A stretch of 64,000 nucleotides of DNA from Mactra quadrangularis (lineage: Eukaryota; Mollusca; Bivalvia; Venerida; Mactridae). Positions 26,801-36,663 of this stretch are shown piece by piece (positions within the stretch are counted from its first letter, which is position 1; each line of letters begins with the position of its first letter). Position numbers and translations under genes: made by a program. The stretch lies in NCBI GenBank assembly GCA_025267735.1, contig CM046304.1, positions 23,749,381-23,813,380 of the forward strand, read 5' to 3'. The notes beneath the pieces were generated by a model, which saw only the letters and a program-made list of their open reading frames with translations, was not told the DNA's origin and made no database searches.

Positions 26801-29800
26801 TTAAGAAAAACATTAAAGAATACTATAGCTGCACCATCATTTAATAAAGCTTCACCTTCTATTACCATAGCTAGTTGTTTAGAGGCTCCTGTAATACACA
26901 GTGGAAGTTTGACAGTTCTGAAAAGTTCTTTTTTTTTAAATTGGACTAAACGCTGAGCAACACATTGTATATGTCATATAACGAAGGTCAGTCAACCTGC
27001 TCACTGTTCCTGGAAAGGCTAAATCTCTGGATTTAGCTGTTAACCAACTACTAAGCACATAGCGCTACTTTCTCCAGTGACTGATAACTAACCTTCATAA
27101 TTAAGAATCATTGGTAGGAGGGAGAATGTCCATAGAAATAATTTCATGACCAAACTCAGCATAAGTATGCCCCGCCCGGGAATCAAACCCCAAACCCCTC
27201 GATCAGTAGACTTGTGTGCTACCCACTGAGCTTACCAGGTGCCTTTCTAGACAAATAGTTCAAATCAAAGCAGGTGCGTGACCCATCAATTCTTAATTAA
27301 GGTTTACTAGTGTTTTTACCAGCATAAAAAAATAAGATTAGGTCCTAAGAGAACTGTTTGACCACTCAGAGTAGTTTGAGCTTTCATTTCAAAATGAGTG
27401 AGAGTACTTCAAGAGTATGATAACCAAAATTTTGATAAAAATAATAAGTAATAATAATAAATTCATTGAAATAATAATTAAATAAACAGGGGCGAATCTT
27501 TCCGAGGGTGGGGGGGGGGGGATTCAAACTTTTGTACTTCAACCGCAGTATATACTGATTGTGGAATAACGCAACATATTGATAATGTAAACTACATACT
27601 GGTATTATAATCATTAGATCTATGTTTAACACAAAGGTGAGCAAAGCGTTTCCAAGAAAAATTGCTTCATGCTACTCAAAAATGGTTCCCCATTAAAAAA
27701 ATATACTGTGGATGGATACATTTTGGAAATTTTAAGAGGGGTCGGGAGGGTTTGGTCCCCCCACCTGCGCCTGCATGCTAGATCTGTCTATGCAATAGTA
27801 ATACATTTTAAGCCCCAAAATGACCTAAAACACTAAAAGCAAAAAAACAGTATATTACCTATATCTCTGAGTAAAGCCACTACTGCCACTGGATCAGTGG
27901 CACTCAGTATAGCTCCAAACATCATTCCTTCATTCCAATCCCAATTATATGTAAACATATATCTTGCCATTACAGCTGTAAGGAATGAGGCTAATGCTGA
28001 AAAAATAAGATTTCTAGAGATTTAATAATAATATATTGAAATATTTGAATATAAAAGGGGCTTTATGCTAAAGCAAAAGCCTACACAACAAATTAAAGGA
28101 CTTACCAAAGAACTGTATAACTCAGTCTCATTTTCATATAATATTATTAATTATTCCATTTGGCATTTATAAGCATATGGAAAAATATCTACGCAGTGAA
28201 AAATATAAAAAAAGAATTATAAGTCAGTTGAGATCTGCAGATTATAAGTGACTAGTCAGAGCTGGACTGGGAAAGAAAGAAACTCTGTTTACCTGAATGA
28301 TGCTACCCTTGATCCAATGAAATACCAAAAGTGTCATTTTGGTGTCATATATTGAACTCAGCTGTTTTATCAAGGATTAAACCAAAGAAATCAAATATTT
28401 TTTACAAAGTTCATGGATTAAAATTAAAGATTATGCAGCAGAACAATGTTTTAGGAAATGTTATTGTGTCAATTTAAAACAAAAACCATTCACCTACAGT
28501 TAAATATTTGCAAATATTAAATATAATATAGGACAAGCAGATGGCATAGACTGATGTAATGAAATTTAACTTACCTAAGCCAGGTATAGCAAGCAGCACA
28601 ACTTGTACAAAAGCTTTTATAAAGGTATGGACTTCCATAGCAAAAGCTGACTCAAATATTAGCACTGGTAAGAAAATACTAAGTATCAGATGAGGGTCTG
28701 TCTCAACCACTCGAGCAAATACATGTACAGATGCATATCTTCCAGATAGCAAGCCAAACAGCACACCCAGAACCAGTAACACCACTGTGTAGGGTAGACG
28801 TAGGTTTAAACCTTGTATGATACGTCTGGTTAAAGCTGAAATTAAATATAATTCAGAACATTAATTATAGGTTTTTAGTAATAACAATAACTGTTTTATT
28901 CATACTTGGATTTATGCTGTTTATATGAACACTTTATCAAATCCCACAGGAATCCCTTTTTCAGTTATTCAGAGATTCTTTCTTATTCTTAAAAAATAAC
29001 TTCTGATACAGCTTTGCACTCACAGAATGAGATAAAAAAATATGGAAACTCAAAAGCAATTTAGAACAGGGCCATATTTTAATGATCCTGATAGAATCCC
29101 CAGCTTAAAATCTTTGAATATTGGGATCCTAAATCCTGTACACTGATAGTTTTGAACTCTGGGATGTTTCCAGGAACTCAAAATCTCAGAAAATCTACAA
29201 AAGGGGCTGTTTAAAAATCCTTGCTCCGTCTAATTTTTATATAAAAATAAAGTTTTTTCTTCAATCTGGAGTTTACTTTGTTATATCAATGCATCACAGA
29301 AATTAAGATTAATATTCCACATTATATATAGTTAATTTTTTCAACAGTCTGTGCCACATAAATGTACATTATCCCCACTGATTTAAATACACACAACTGT
29401 ACTTCTGTACTCACATTCTTTTTAATGAATGTGGTTGAAAAAAAATAGTAATACTGTATACTTTTAGGCATCTGTCACCTTATCCCAAAACTAAAAAAAA
29501 GCTTGATCATGACTTACTTTTAAAATTATTGTAGGGGGGGGTGTGTCTTAGTCCCCCAGCCCCCTTTGTGCATTCAGACCTAGTCTCTAACCAATTGACA
29601 TGTAAGTTGCACCTAATTCAGCTTAGATAGACTCCACATTGTCTAGTTCTAAATGTTGTGATAAATATTTTTTGACTAATGAATCCAGTACAAATATGTA
29701 TGTACGCTTATCAAATGATACATTAACCGTAACAAATGTCTCATAAGTCAAATTATGACAACAAAATATATATACTTTTATACATATACTTATTATAAGT

Positions 29801-30994
29801 ATACTTAATTTAGTAAAGTGCTCATTATATAATATGATATTATTTCTTGTTACATAGTTGACTGCAGGGGGGTCAGGATGTTCAATTTTCTTTTTTTTTC
29901 AAATTTTAACTATCAAAATAAATTTAGAAAATCTCCCTTTTTGCTGTTTTGGTAGAGCAGTAGGTCTGTATTTTAATGCTGCTGTTCCTGATATGGTTGT
30001 TTACAATTTTTGTAAAAATTACAATATATGCAGTCATTTTAGGCATAAATGATAGATTGCCATCCATCATTGTTTCTATAATTTCTTTGGTAAAAAATTG
30101 ACTTGCCACTAACTACCCCCTACTGTAAACAACGACTACTATTATTTCGTAAATTAGAAAAAAAATGCTCAACATTCAATTAAAATAGTTAAACACATTA
30201 TTTTCCAGTTTGAAAAAGTGTATTATTATGCATGTGTGAAACTTCCAAGCTAACACCCCTTTCAAAACAATTGGACTGACTCATTCACATTAATGATTAC
30301 GTCATGAAAATAGAAACAGTCATGATTACGTACTTATACAGTTACATTGTATAAATTATTGTCATTTTATAACAAGACTATAACTCAAGTAAAATGAGAT
30401 GTTGACTGATGACCATTTATGATAAATTAACTTTTTGGTCTACGTAAACATCTACAAAATTATCTAACGTTTTAACCCACTCAATTTGACTGTGAGGACA
30501 ACTCAGTGACAGTATCTTCGCTCATTAATCATTGACAACGCACGTTTTTAAAACAGTGTCCTTTGTAATTGAATGATAAATAAAATCGTAAAACTTTAAT
30601 ATAAATTTAATAAACCCAGTTTAAACTTTAAATGTTTTAAATGTTTCAAATGTTTTCAATGCACCTGTATTATAATATAAATGTCAATGAACTTTAATTT
30701 GAACTTAAAGTTTAAACTAGTCTAGTCAATAGAGCTTGACATTGTGTATCGTACTTTGAATACTCCCACCTTCTTATTCTTTTTATTATTAGAAGGATGG
30801 ATACTTAAAAAGTAAGATAGTCTGTAAGTCTACAGAATACCTAGCTCCTGTGGTCTAGTCAGACAGAGAGAATTACCGAGTAAGCAAAACATACCTCCTA
30901 CTGCACAGCTTCCAAATATGAAGAAAATAATCGCAGACTCGTGTTCATCTCGATGGTAATGTCGAAAGGTTGTAATATTAGTTCCGTTTGACAT
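8699..30994 (-). CDS. SLC9C1: Sperm-specific Na+/H+ exchanger (SLC9C family), 5' part
   Basis: Membrane Na+/H+ antiporter of the SLC9C (sNHE) type, which in animals acts in the sperm flagellum to raise internal pH. Six coding exon positions were joined: 30994-30895, 28835-28575, 27996-27859, 26888-26766, 24350-24189, then either 13778-13670 or 8807-8699. All junctions are GT-AG and in phase, giving about 297 codons of the exchanger domain. Diagnostic motifs are DPHLILSIFLPVLIFESAFA (exon 2), GAILSATDPVAVVALLRD (exon 3), IEGEALLNDGAAIVFFNVF (exon 4), DAIAEITITLASTYITYYVG (exon 5) and SGVLAVVVLGL (exon 6). The voltage-sensor and cyclic-nucleotide-binding exons expected for SLC9C1 were not found and probably lie left of the window. 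SLC9C2 cannot be excluded. Confidence 0.8.
8808..9953. other. Intron between SLC9C exons 6a and 6b, right part
   Basis: AT-rich, with no ORF or repeat that I recognise. No other exchanger exons lie between 6b and 6a, which argues against two tandem genes. Confidence 0.4.
9954..10250 (+). mobile_element. Full-length tRNA-derived SINE (family S1) with target duplication
   Basis: The head folds as a tRNA with a long variable arm: acceptor strands CCCGGGT/ACCCGGG, A box TAGCGCAGTCGG, B box GGTTCGAATCC (10019-10029), and a 7-nt anticodon loop TTTCAAA. The body has the family marker CTTGTGGAAGGGTAGGTGAG (10118-10137), and the tail is an A/T-rich run of AAATA units. The insertion is flanked by a perfect 10-bp duplication AACCAAGCTA (9944-9953 and 10251-10260), which indicates LINE-type retroposition. 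Other S1 copies are at 37668, 42400 and 44515. Confidence 0.9.
10261..13669. other. Intron between SLC9C exons 6a and 6b, left part
   Basis: AT-rich. It has short ORFs (for example 75 aa at 11237 and 93 aa at 12633-12914 on the minus strand) without domain motifs. I see no exon or classed repeat. Confidence 0.4.
13670..13778 (-). CDS. SLC9C1: SLC9C exon 6, upstream copy (6a)
   Basis: 109 nt, enters in phase 1 and leaves in phase 2; acceptor CATTTTTTCAG, donor CG/GTAAGC. It reads EEFCKMSGVLAVVVLGLAMN then SERTMISPEVETFLH, continuing the membrane domain after exon 5 without a break. In vertebrate NHEs this is the SGI(M/L)AL helix and the following inner loop. An independent homologous exon lies at 8699-8807. 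No FW-containing next exon could be found in the window. Confidence 0.82.
13779..19262. other. Long SLC9C intron 5, left half
   Basis: No exon was recognised. A segment at 14041-14200 resembles 15790-15950 (shared AAAACCAGATTGCT and AGATAAACCTC...AAGACTGCCAA), a pair of old repeats. Clustered hydrophobic minus-strand ORFs at 16027-17832 arise where the plus strand is A-rich and carry no family motif. Confidence 0.4.
19263..19475 (-). mobile_element. SINE family S2, head missing
   Basis: Reverse-oriented copy. The tail is the TTTG repeat at 19268-19285, followed by the shared 3' segment AGCAACACATTGTATAGGTC. The body marker AATCTCTGGATTTAGCTGTT is at 19376-19395, and the copy ends at GGTAGGAGGGAGAATG. 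The tRNA-like head present in the 41485 copy is absent, so this copy is 5' truncated. Confidence 0.8.
19476..22420. other. Intron 5, middle part
   Basis: The plus strand at 19717-20326 has two coding-looking ORFs (127 and 65 aa) in different frames; I recognise neither. The minus-strand ORF 20715-20954 (79 aa) has a hydrophobic stretch but no exchanger motif and no proper splice sites. Apart from the 45-bp tandem repeat at 21461-21589, nothing else stands out. Confidence 0.35.
21461..21589. repeat. 45-bp tandem repeat, 2.9 copies
   Basis: Units start TGTCATTYTG at 21461, 21506 and 21551, each running through GATAGCTAATTTG and ATAAAGGC. Copies 2 and 3 are nearly identical and copy 1 differs at a few sites. 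Confidence 0.9.
22421..23296. mobile_element. Non-autonomous pogo/Tigger-like DNA transposon
   Basis: It begins CAATAAAAACTCTGAAAACC and ends with its inverse, GGTTTTCAGAGTTTTTACTG. TA dinucleotides flank both ends (22419-22420, 23297-23298), as for Tc1/mariner/pogo insertions. The motif CCTCTGAAAACCGGA is repeated inside: about six direct copies near the left end (22429-22620), and two direct plus one inverted near the right end (23220-23290). There is no transposase ORF; the 103-aa minus-strand ORF over the left half just reads through the repeats. Confidence 0.85.
23297..24188. other. SLC9C intron 5, right end
   Basis: AT-rich intron next to exon 5; no ORF or repeat recognised. Confidence 0.4.
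24189..24350 (-). CDS. SLC9C1: SLC9C exon 5
   Basis: 162 nt, phase 1 to phase 1; acceptor TTTCAG, donor GTAAGT. It encodes a glycine-rich helix (VAIGGPFVGFIMAKITLF) and then DAIAEITITLASTYITYYVG. The AEITITLASTY motif is typical of plant-NHX/SLC9C-like exchangers. A 10.4-kb intron separates it from the next exon found. Confidence 0.9.
24459..24816. mobile_element. Foldback MITE in SLC9C intron 4
   Basis: The 358-bp segment starts GACCATACTGTC and ends GACAGTATGGTC. A second pair of inverted blocks lies inside (GATGCAAAACTGGTTTTGTC at 24515-24534 and its inverse at about 24769-24788). Target duplication is unclear, so the superfamily is not assigned. Confidence 0.65.
24817..26765. other. SLC9C intron 4, left part
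   Basis: AT-rich. A stretch near 25215-25265 resembles an inverted tRNA-like head (GTTCAAATTTGGGA), possibly a decayed SINE. No exon was recognised. Confidence 0.35.
26766..26888 (-). CDS. SLC9C1: SLC9C exon 4
   Basis: 123 nt, phase 1 to phase 1; acceptor TATTACAG, donor GTAAGT. It encodes ASKQLAMVIEGEALLNDGAA then IVFFNVFLKLVTSEDGSTDS. The (I/V)EGE(A/S)LLNDGxA motif is the most conserved NHE signature. The tail after FLKL is a variable loop. Confidence 0.92.
26944..27243 (-). mobile_element. SINE family S2, near full length
   Basis: Reverse copy. Order on the plus strand: tail AGCAACACATTGTATATGTC; body marker AATCTCTGGATTTAGCTGTT; GGTAGGAGGGAGAATG; then the inverted tRNA-like head with B-box complement GGGAATCAAACCCC (27179-27192) and an A-box-like CCCACTGAGC. 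It lies in the intron between SLC9C exons 3 and 4. Confidence 0.85.
27487..27792. repeat. Interspersed element with CAGGGGCGGATCC-like ends, copy 1
   Basis: Starts CAGGGGCGAATC and ends GCTAGATCTGTCTATG, with a G run (27509-27521) near the start and a C run (27757-27762) near the end. It aligns along its length with 31581-31871. Ends of this type are common in invertebrate hAT-like MITEs, but no clean target duplication is visible. Confidence 0.7.
27859..27996 (-). CDS. SLC9C1: SLC9C exon 3
   Basis: 138 nt, phase 1 to phase 1; acceptor TTTTTTCAG, donor GTAATA. It encodes a helix followed by NWDWNEGMMFGAILSATDPV and AVVALLRDIG. The ATDPVAVVALL motif contains the Asp equivalent to the essential, ion-binding region aspartate of CPA1 exchangers. 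Confidence 0.9.
28575..28835 (-). CDS. SLC9C1: SLC9C exon 2
   Basis: 261 nt, phase 1 to phase 1; acceptor ATTTCAG, donor GTAAGT. It encodes the second and third membrane segments: a LVLGVLFGLLSGRYA stretch, then the hallmark DPHLILSIFLPVLIFESAFA and a VHTFIKAFVQVVLLAIPGL helix. The FLPxLIFESAF pattern is specific to the NHE/CPA1 superfamily, and the VHTF.K.F.QV spacing is closest to SLC9C proteins as I recall them. Confidence 0.88.
28836..30894. other. SLC9C intron 1
   Basis: AT-rich intron. Short G/C runs occur at 29534-29572. ORFs near 29858-30109 have no motif. No repeat was recognised with confidence. Confidence 0.4.
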
Positions 30995-31025
30995 CTTCTA
31001 TCTTTGATCATTTGGTGTCAATCAC
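30895..31025 (-). CDS. SLC9C1: SLC9C exon 1 (start codon exon)
   Basis: Coding part 30994-30895 (100 nt, 33 codons plus 1 nt): starts MSNGTNITTF, then enters the first membrane helix with AIIFFIFGSCAVG. The donor is GGAG/GTATGT (30894-30889). A TTTTCAG at 31026-31032 could be a 3' splice site joining a non-coding leader; otherwise transcription starts within this stretch. An in-frame stop (TGATTGACACC..., just inside the exon) precedes the ATG, so this is the true start. Confidence 0.8.
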
Positions 31026-31113
31026 CTGAAAACAAGTAAAGAATTGTAGCTAAATGCATCGTGTTTACATTATAAAATCATCCATTTTGATTAAAAATGT
31101 ACGCGAAAAGCGA

Positions 31114-31136
31114 TGACGTCATTATATATGACGTCA
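31114..31136 (-). promoter_or_regulatory. Two CRE sites flanking a TATA-like core
   Basis: Two perfect TGACGTCA octamers (31114-31121 and 31129-31136) sit 15 bp apart with only TTATATA between them, so the block is nearly palindromic. It lies about 120 bp upstream of the SLC9C start codon. TGACGTCA binds CREB/CREM/ATF factors, and CREM drives many male germ-cell genes in vertebrates. Use as the promoter of this sperm-type gene is an inference. Confidence 0.6.
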
Positions 31137-31580
31137 AATTCCAAGAAGAGTTAACCCGGCATGTGCCCGTACAAAACTTGAATAGTCGATTCATTTCGCA
31201 TTCGAATTGCAAATTGAAGTTTTCTAATTTGATTTAGATCACCAGAAAGCTAACGTTTTTCTTTATAAAACATTGGCGGAGTTTATATATAAACCCTGAT
31301 ATTGGAAATTAATTTGTCAATAACGAAAAAGACCGAAGAAAAGGTAAAAATAAAGAGCATTCAAACTGCATACTTTAATCTTGGATACCGCTAATGAGTT
31401 TTCGATCATGGCAACGAACTTAAAATTGACTGAACAGTATCGAAAAATAATGACATTTTCCTATCTTTGTAACTGGCCCTAACATCTGCATAATGTTATT
31501 ACATATACGTTTAATTGCACGATCAGATGACAATGTGAAATAAATTCATTCCAACAGCTCTTCTGCGTTTGAATATAGTA

Positions 31581-31871
31581 CAGGGGCGGATCCAGGATTT
31601 TTTTCTAGGGGGTCCAAACTTTTTCGGGGGGGGGGGGGCCAAACTTTCGAATCACAACCACATTATACACATTTTGCAGAATAATGCAACATATTGATTA
31701 TGAAAACTACATAACCATTAGATCTAAATCTATGGTAAGCACCAAGAAAAATTGCTTAATGCTAAGTACTAAAAAATGATTTACAGTCAAGAAATACACT
31801 TATGGATAAGTACATTCTGGAAATTCTAGGAGGGTCCGGACCCCCTGCCCCCCCAGCTAGATCCGCCTATG
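31581..31871. repeat. Interspersed element with CAGGGGCGGATCC-like ends, copy 2
   Basis: Starts CAGGGGCGGATCCAGG and ends AGATCCGCCTATG, with a 12-G run near the start and a C run near the end. It is followed by TAGTA, which also precedes it (31576-31580), a possible 5-bp duplication. It matches the copy at 27487-27792. Similarity seems to continue a little to the right (GTAATAC, ATGACCTAAAC), so the true end may lie further out. Confidence 0.7.
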
Positions 31872-32110
31872 TAGTAATACGTATATAAGTAAGGAACATG
31901 ACCTAAACTATTATATGTATCTTTAATAACGTCAAATTCATGAAACTATACTCGAAACAATCGTAACACTATAGAACTATAACTTATTAGACTATGCCTG
32001 AATTGAATTTTGAAGTGGATTCGCCTATAAGTAAATTATTCTTAAAAGGAAAAGAAAGAAGTCTAAGTTGAGATAGTTCTTATTTATAATAACACTTTAA
32101 TACGAACATA

Positions 32111-32286
32111 TTTGATTAATTTCGTTATAAATTACATTTTAATAAAAAAATGCTCTTTTAATATTCGCAGTTGATATCATACGAGTTGAGTTCTCTACTA
32201 GTTGAGTTTTGGTAATGTTTGGTTAATATCGTTATACATTACATTTTAGTAAAAAAATGTTTTTTTTAATATTCGCAGTTGATATC
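32111..32286. repeat. Direct repeat pair of about 69 bp
   Basis: Copies at 32111-32179 and 32218-32286 share CGTTATA, TTACATTTTA, AAAAAAATG and TAATATTCGCAGTTGATATC, with about ten differences. A 38-bp spacer separates them. Confidence 0.8.
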
Positions 32287-35255
32287 AGATTTGCTGTACC
32301 CATTTTACTTGGTCATTAATCTTAGCCATGTAATTAAGCATGTAGACTTTATTAATGATGTTTCAATCAAGGTCACGTATTGTAAGTCTTCTTGTCAAGA
32401 CATCATCTTATAGATATATATAACAACCACTGACATGTTGGACATTGTCTACATGTGTATAATGACATGAAAACATATGTTCCTAACACTTTTTAGTGAC
32501 AGGTACATTCTTGCGGATTGAAAATACATTTTTATGTTTTTGGGATATTTTAGAATTTTTGGAAAAGACAAGATCTTAATAAAACAATTGTATATCAACT
32601 ATCATCGTTAAATAATGAAAAAAATAATTCAAGTTATTTTTATTATCATGTTTTTCTTTGACCATTAAAAATATCTTATATGCATATCTATTGTATCTCA
32701 AATCGGCTGTACAGACGCTTACTTAGAGAAATATGAATGTGCCCAAACTATAATTATCAAAAAGTGACAGCTGTTATCAAATACACCCCCTAAAAGTCAT
32801 ATTTTTATCTTATAGATATCTTATATTAAATAATCATATCTGAATCCATCTCATTAAAACAGTTTTGTTTTAGTTCGAAAATTTTATGGGGGATTCCCCC
32901 ACCTGATCTAATGCAATAGCGGCCATTGTTCTTTCATTCATGCGTATTCTTTTCTCGAATACGTTAATTGCGCTCAAAATTAATGATACTTGGTTGAAAT
33001 TACGTAAGCCTGTGGCGTACTTCTTTAATATATGATACGATTAACTAAAAGTGAAAAAAGAGATTAATTAAAACTTTTTCACCCAGCATTTACATATGTA
33101 TGTATGATTACGTCACTGTTTACTATGAGCCTGTATTTTCGGTCCTTCTAAATTATAGGTTGAAATTTTGTAAAACATTTAACTAGTCGAGTTTAACATA
33201 TGAATAATGATTGGAAAATTACCATCGATATTAGCCTAGACTTTGTGAAGTAAATTTCAAAGGACGTGCATATATACTCAGATCGAGGGAAAAAAGGGGC
33301 AATCATAAACGATCGACAGGGGTCCGAGTCGGGATAGTTCCAGTGCGGGGATAGTTTCTCAATTATAGTTTAGTTGTACATAGGCCGGACCACAAGCAAT
33401 CACCACTTAAATAGTAACTTCATGTACCGAGGAGGACGAATCTCTTTTCGTGGATACTGTTTGTTAATATTATATGACGTATTCTCAGGATTTAAGCTCA
33501 TCTATGTGATTTAGAAAAAATATATATATTGTTTGCCAGCAATCTTAGTACAACTTCTATATTTAGCATGTAGCAACGTGACATGCATGATTCTCAAAAA
33601 ATTATCAATAACTTTTTTTGATACTTACAAAATAACCAACAAAATTGAAGACTTTGATATAAATAGTACATGAACTTTACTTTTTTCGCAATTATTGCAC
33701 CAATAAATTGTACCGAAATCTGATGCGTTTTAAATTATAACAGGCTTTATTTTCACCGTCTCAGGTGAGCGGGTCTTGACCATTTTCGTCCACTTGTTTT
33801 ATATGTATCAAGGCGACACTTTCATCAAATCTGACATTGTTGAATGTAATATTTTTCTGCATAGTCATCCCTATGTCAAAGACCAATGCCTATAAGTACA
33901 TGCCAAGGGTTGATGGATGGAAATGATAAATACAATATAAGTTTTGATTGGCACAAAACATAAAAATAGCATTAATGTTCATAATACATGTATACAGCCA
34001 AGTGATCTACAGTATCCGCAATGTATACTATGCCTAAAATGTCTTCATTATAAACAAGTAATATCATAAAAAAGATATTTGGCGCTATACAGGGTTTATT
34101 TTTTAAAATAGTCATATCCACTGTTCAGTCATATCGCCAGGAGCATACCACGCCGAATGTTTTATGATTCTTATGCATTGGCATAGTGAGACACCCATAT
34201 TAAACAGAGTAAGTAGTCAGCAACTACTTTTTGTGGTACGCATCTGTTATCACAAATAACTAATGATACCATGTATTTTATGCATTTCTCTATACCAGAT
34301 AAGAATTTTATTGAACAAACACATATGGTAGAGCTAATTGTATTGGTTTAAATATAGGTCAAAATCTTGCCTAGTCTGTTGCGTTGAAAAGGAATAAAGT
34401 GAAGACAGTACAAGTCTTGGTTATTGACATACAGTCCAAAACTGTGTCATATTATATCTTCTGTTATTTCATAGTCCGTTTTGCCCCCCCCCCCTTCTTC
34501 AGTATCATTTTGTCTCGGCTGTTATTTCAGCGTATATTTTTGTCTCGGGTATGATTTTAGCCAATTGGTCTTCTGGACCATTTGCATGCATGCAAAGCCT
34601 TTTTTAATACACTCACTCTTTGTCCTGTTAGCTTTAACAAACAGTATAAACTAAATAATTTTATATCCTCGTATTGTTTTTAAATGATGCATAGTTTTTA
34701 ACTCTTCATTTGGAACACCTCAGTCACTCATCGAATGTTAGTCGTATTGAATAGCCGAGAAGTTCCGAATGTTAATAAGTTGGATCCCCCACATGAATCA
34801 TATGATGCAATTAGCATGATTGTTTTCATTCATTAAATGAATAACTTTATTGAAGTCACAATCGATTGAGTAAAAATAAAGTTTAAAGTTTTGCCACAAA
34901 CAAGACTGATTTAATCGAAGATTGATAAGTCCTTAAACTTTAAGTTAGTTAAACGAAGATGTAGTGCAGGAAGTGTTGCTTTGCTATTGTTCGTTTATTT
35001 GTTAAATCAGTATATTTTAAGCCAAATTGAACGAACAAACATTTGAATTCAGAGAAGTAGGTATACATGTTGGGGTTCATGTGATAACGATTAAACTATG
35101 CACATGCTTGTTCTTGCTTTATTATACTTTAAACTGTACCGCTTAACTAACAAGTCACGTGACCGCTGTAAATAAAAAGGACTTGTCGATTCTCTAACAT
35201 TAACATAAGTTCATTTTCACGTTTTTATTACTTTAATTCAGTAACTAATTTGCAA

Positions 35256-35322
35256 TTATTCTCGTACATAGAGGCTATCAGGATTCTCGATACTAGCTAG
35301 GAGAATCCTGGCAATCAGACCA
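35256..35322. mobile_element. Short palindromic MITE (ATTCTCGTAC family), copy 1
   Basis: Begins TTATTCTCGTACATAGAGGC. The centre is an inverted pair, CAGGATTCTC/GAGAATCCTG. The outer right end has decayed. Copies 36112-36178 and 53076-53156 share the same blocks. Confidence 0.6.
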
Positions 35323-35382
35323 ATTTGTATTTTTATTTTAAAGGTGATGCTGCACAACGTCATGTTATCTAAAATAGCTATA

Positions 35383-35832
35383 CAGAATAACCTGCATAAA
35401 GCAGCTAGTGAAGGGGGTGACTAGATTGGCTGCTTACAGCAGGTGACCACTTAAAAATGCTTCGATCAGTCTATAATTTAAAATCATTAATACAGCTTCT
35501 TATTAATGATCTTCAAAAAGGGACTAGTGACAAATTCAATAGTCTTACTTTATTAGATGACACTCGACTGTTTAAATACTCAAATGTTGGGTTTTCACAT
35601 GTCTGGAGCATTATAATATGATGGTGATGTGACACTGTTAATTCTCAAACTTGATTGATTTAATACTGCTAGATTTGTGGTTGTTAAGAAAATATGTGGC
35701 CACTAGCCACAAGCAGCAGGGAGCTGCTTATAACGGGTTCCAAATGTAGTGATTTTCATTGGAAGGATTGGCCACTTACATCAGGTGACAACTTATAATA
35801 GATACTGGTGGCTGTTAAGGCTGGTTATACTG
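35383..35832. mobile_element. Non-autonomous pogo/Tigger-like element, 450 bp
   Basis: Begins CAGAATAACCTGCATAAAGC and ends GGCTGGTTATACTG; the ends are an imperfect inverted repeat of the CAGTATAACC type. TA flanks both sides (35381-35382, 35833-35834). Motifs like CAGGTGACCACTT recur just inside both ends (35439 and 35779). It has no ORF. Confidence 0.75.
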
Positions 35833-36111
35833 TACAAAATAATTATACAGATATACTTTCCTACTTGACAATATTAATAACATAGTGCTCGATGGTAAAA
35901 AACCTTTTTTTCTAATTTGTGACAAATACATACATATACATTTTTCTAGCCTCATAATATTGAAAAATTAAGCTCAAGCTTCCAGATCAAGGATATAAAG
36001 TAAATGTATTCCGTAAATTGAAGTAAATTGGAGCTCAAAATCAAATGGTAACCGCCCTATGTCGTAACCACCCGGCAACGTCCATTTCTATACATAGGGA
36101 TACATTGACAT

Positions 36112-36178
36112 CATTCTCGTACCCAGAGGCTATTTAGGTTAGATCGAGAATCTTGATAACTTCGGCGTACGAGATTGC
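36112..36178. mobile_element. Short palindromic MITE (ATTCTCGTAC family), copy 2
   Basis: Starts CATTCTCGTACCCAGAGGCT and ends GCGTACGAGATTG. The right half, GATCGAGAATCTTGATAACT, is the inverse of the left half of the copy at 53076. Confidence 0.65.
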
Positions 36179-36663
36179 CTTGACATATGTCTACTATGTT
36201 TTCAACCCAAGACTATAACCTAAAATATTTCAAAAGTCTTCAATTTCATACACAAATTCATTTAAATGGAAATTATCGACAATAAAATATGAATTTGCGT
36301 AATGATGTATCTATGTATATTTTATTCTCATTTCATGTAATATTTGACAACTGAACTGTCATTTGTGTATCGGCAAAGCAACATATTGGCTTATACCAAT
36401 GACAAAATAATGGTCTGACCGCGAGAAGAAAACATCTGTTCCTACTGCGCGTATTTTTTATGAAAAATAATTTGCATAAATATAATATTTGTATATAAAT
36501 TATTTCTTATCTATGCTTGTAATTTTACTTAGTTGCGCATTTATATTGGAAGGATTCTTCCGGCTGAATGGAGAGCGCACCAATTTGGATTTAGACGAAT
36601 TAGGTGTTTTTTGTATCACTTTGAAGGTTTCATATAAAACGTTGATCAATATCCATTCTTTTG

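Larger units (their letters stand above)
31137..35382. other. Intergenic region left of the repeat cluster
   Basis: No gene seen. It contains the repeats at 31581, 32111/32218 and 35256 listed separately, a C run at 34485-34496, and otherwise AT-rich unique-looking DNA. Confidence 0.4.
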
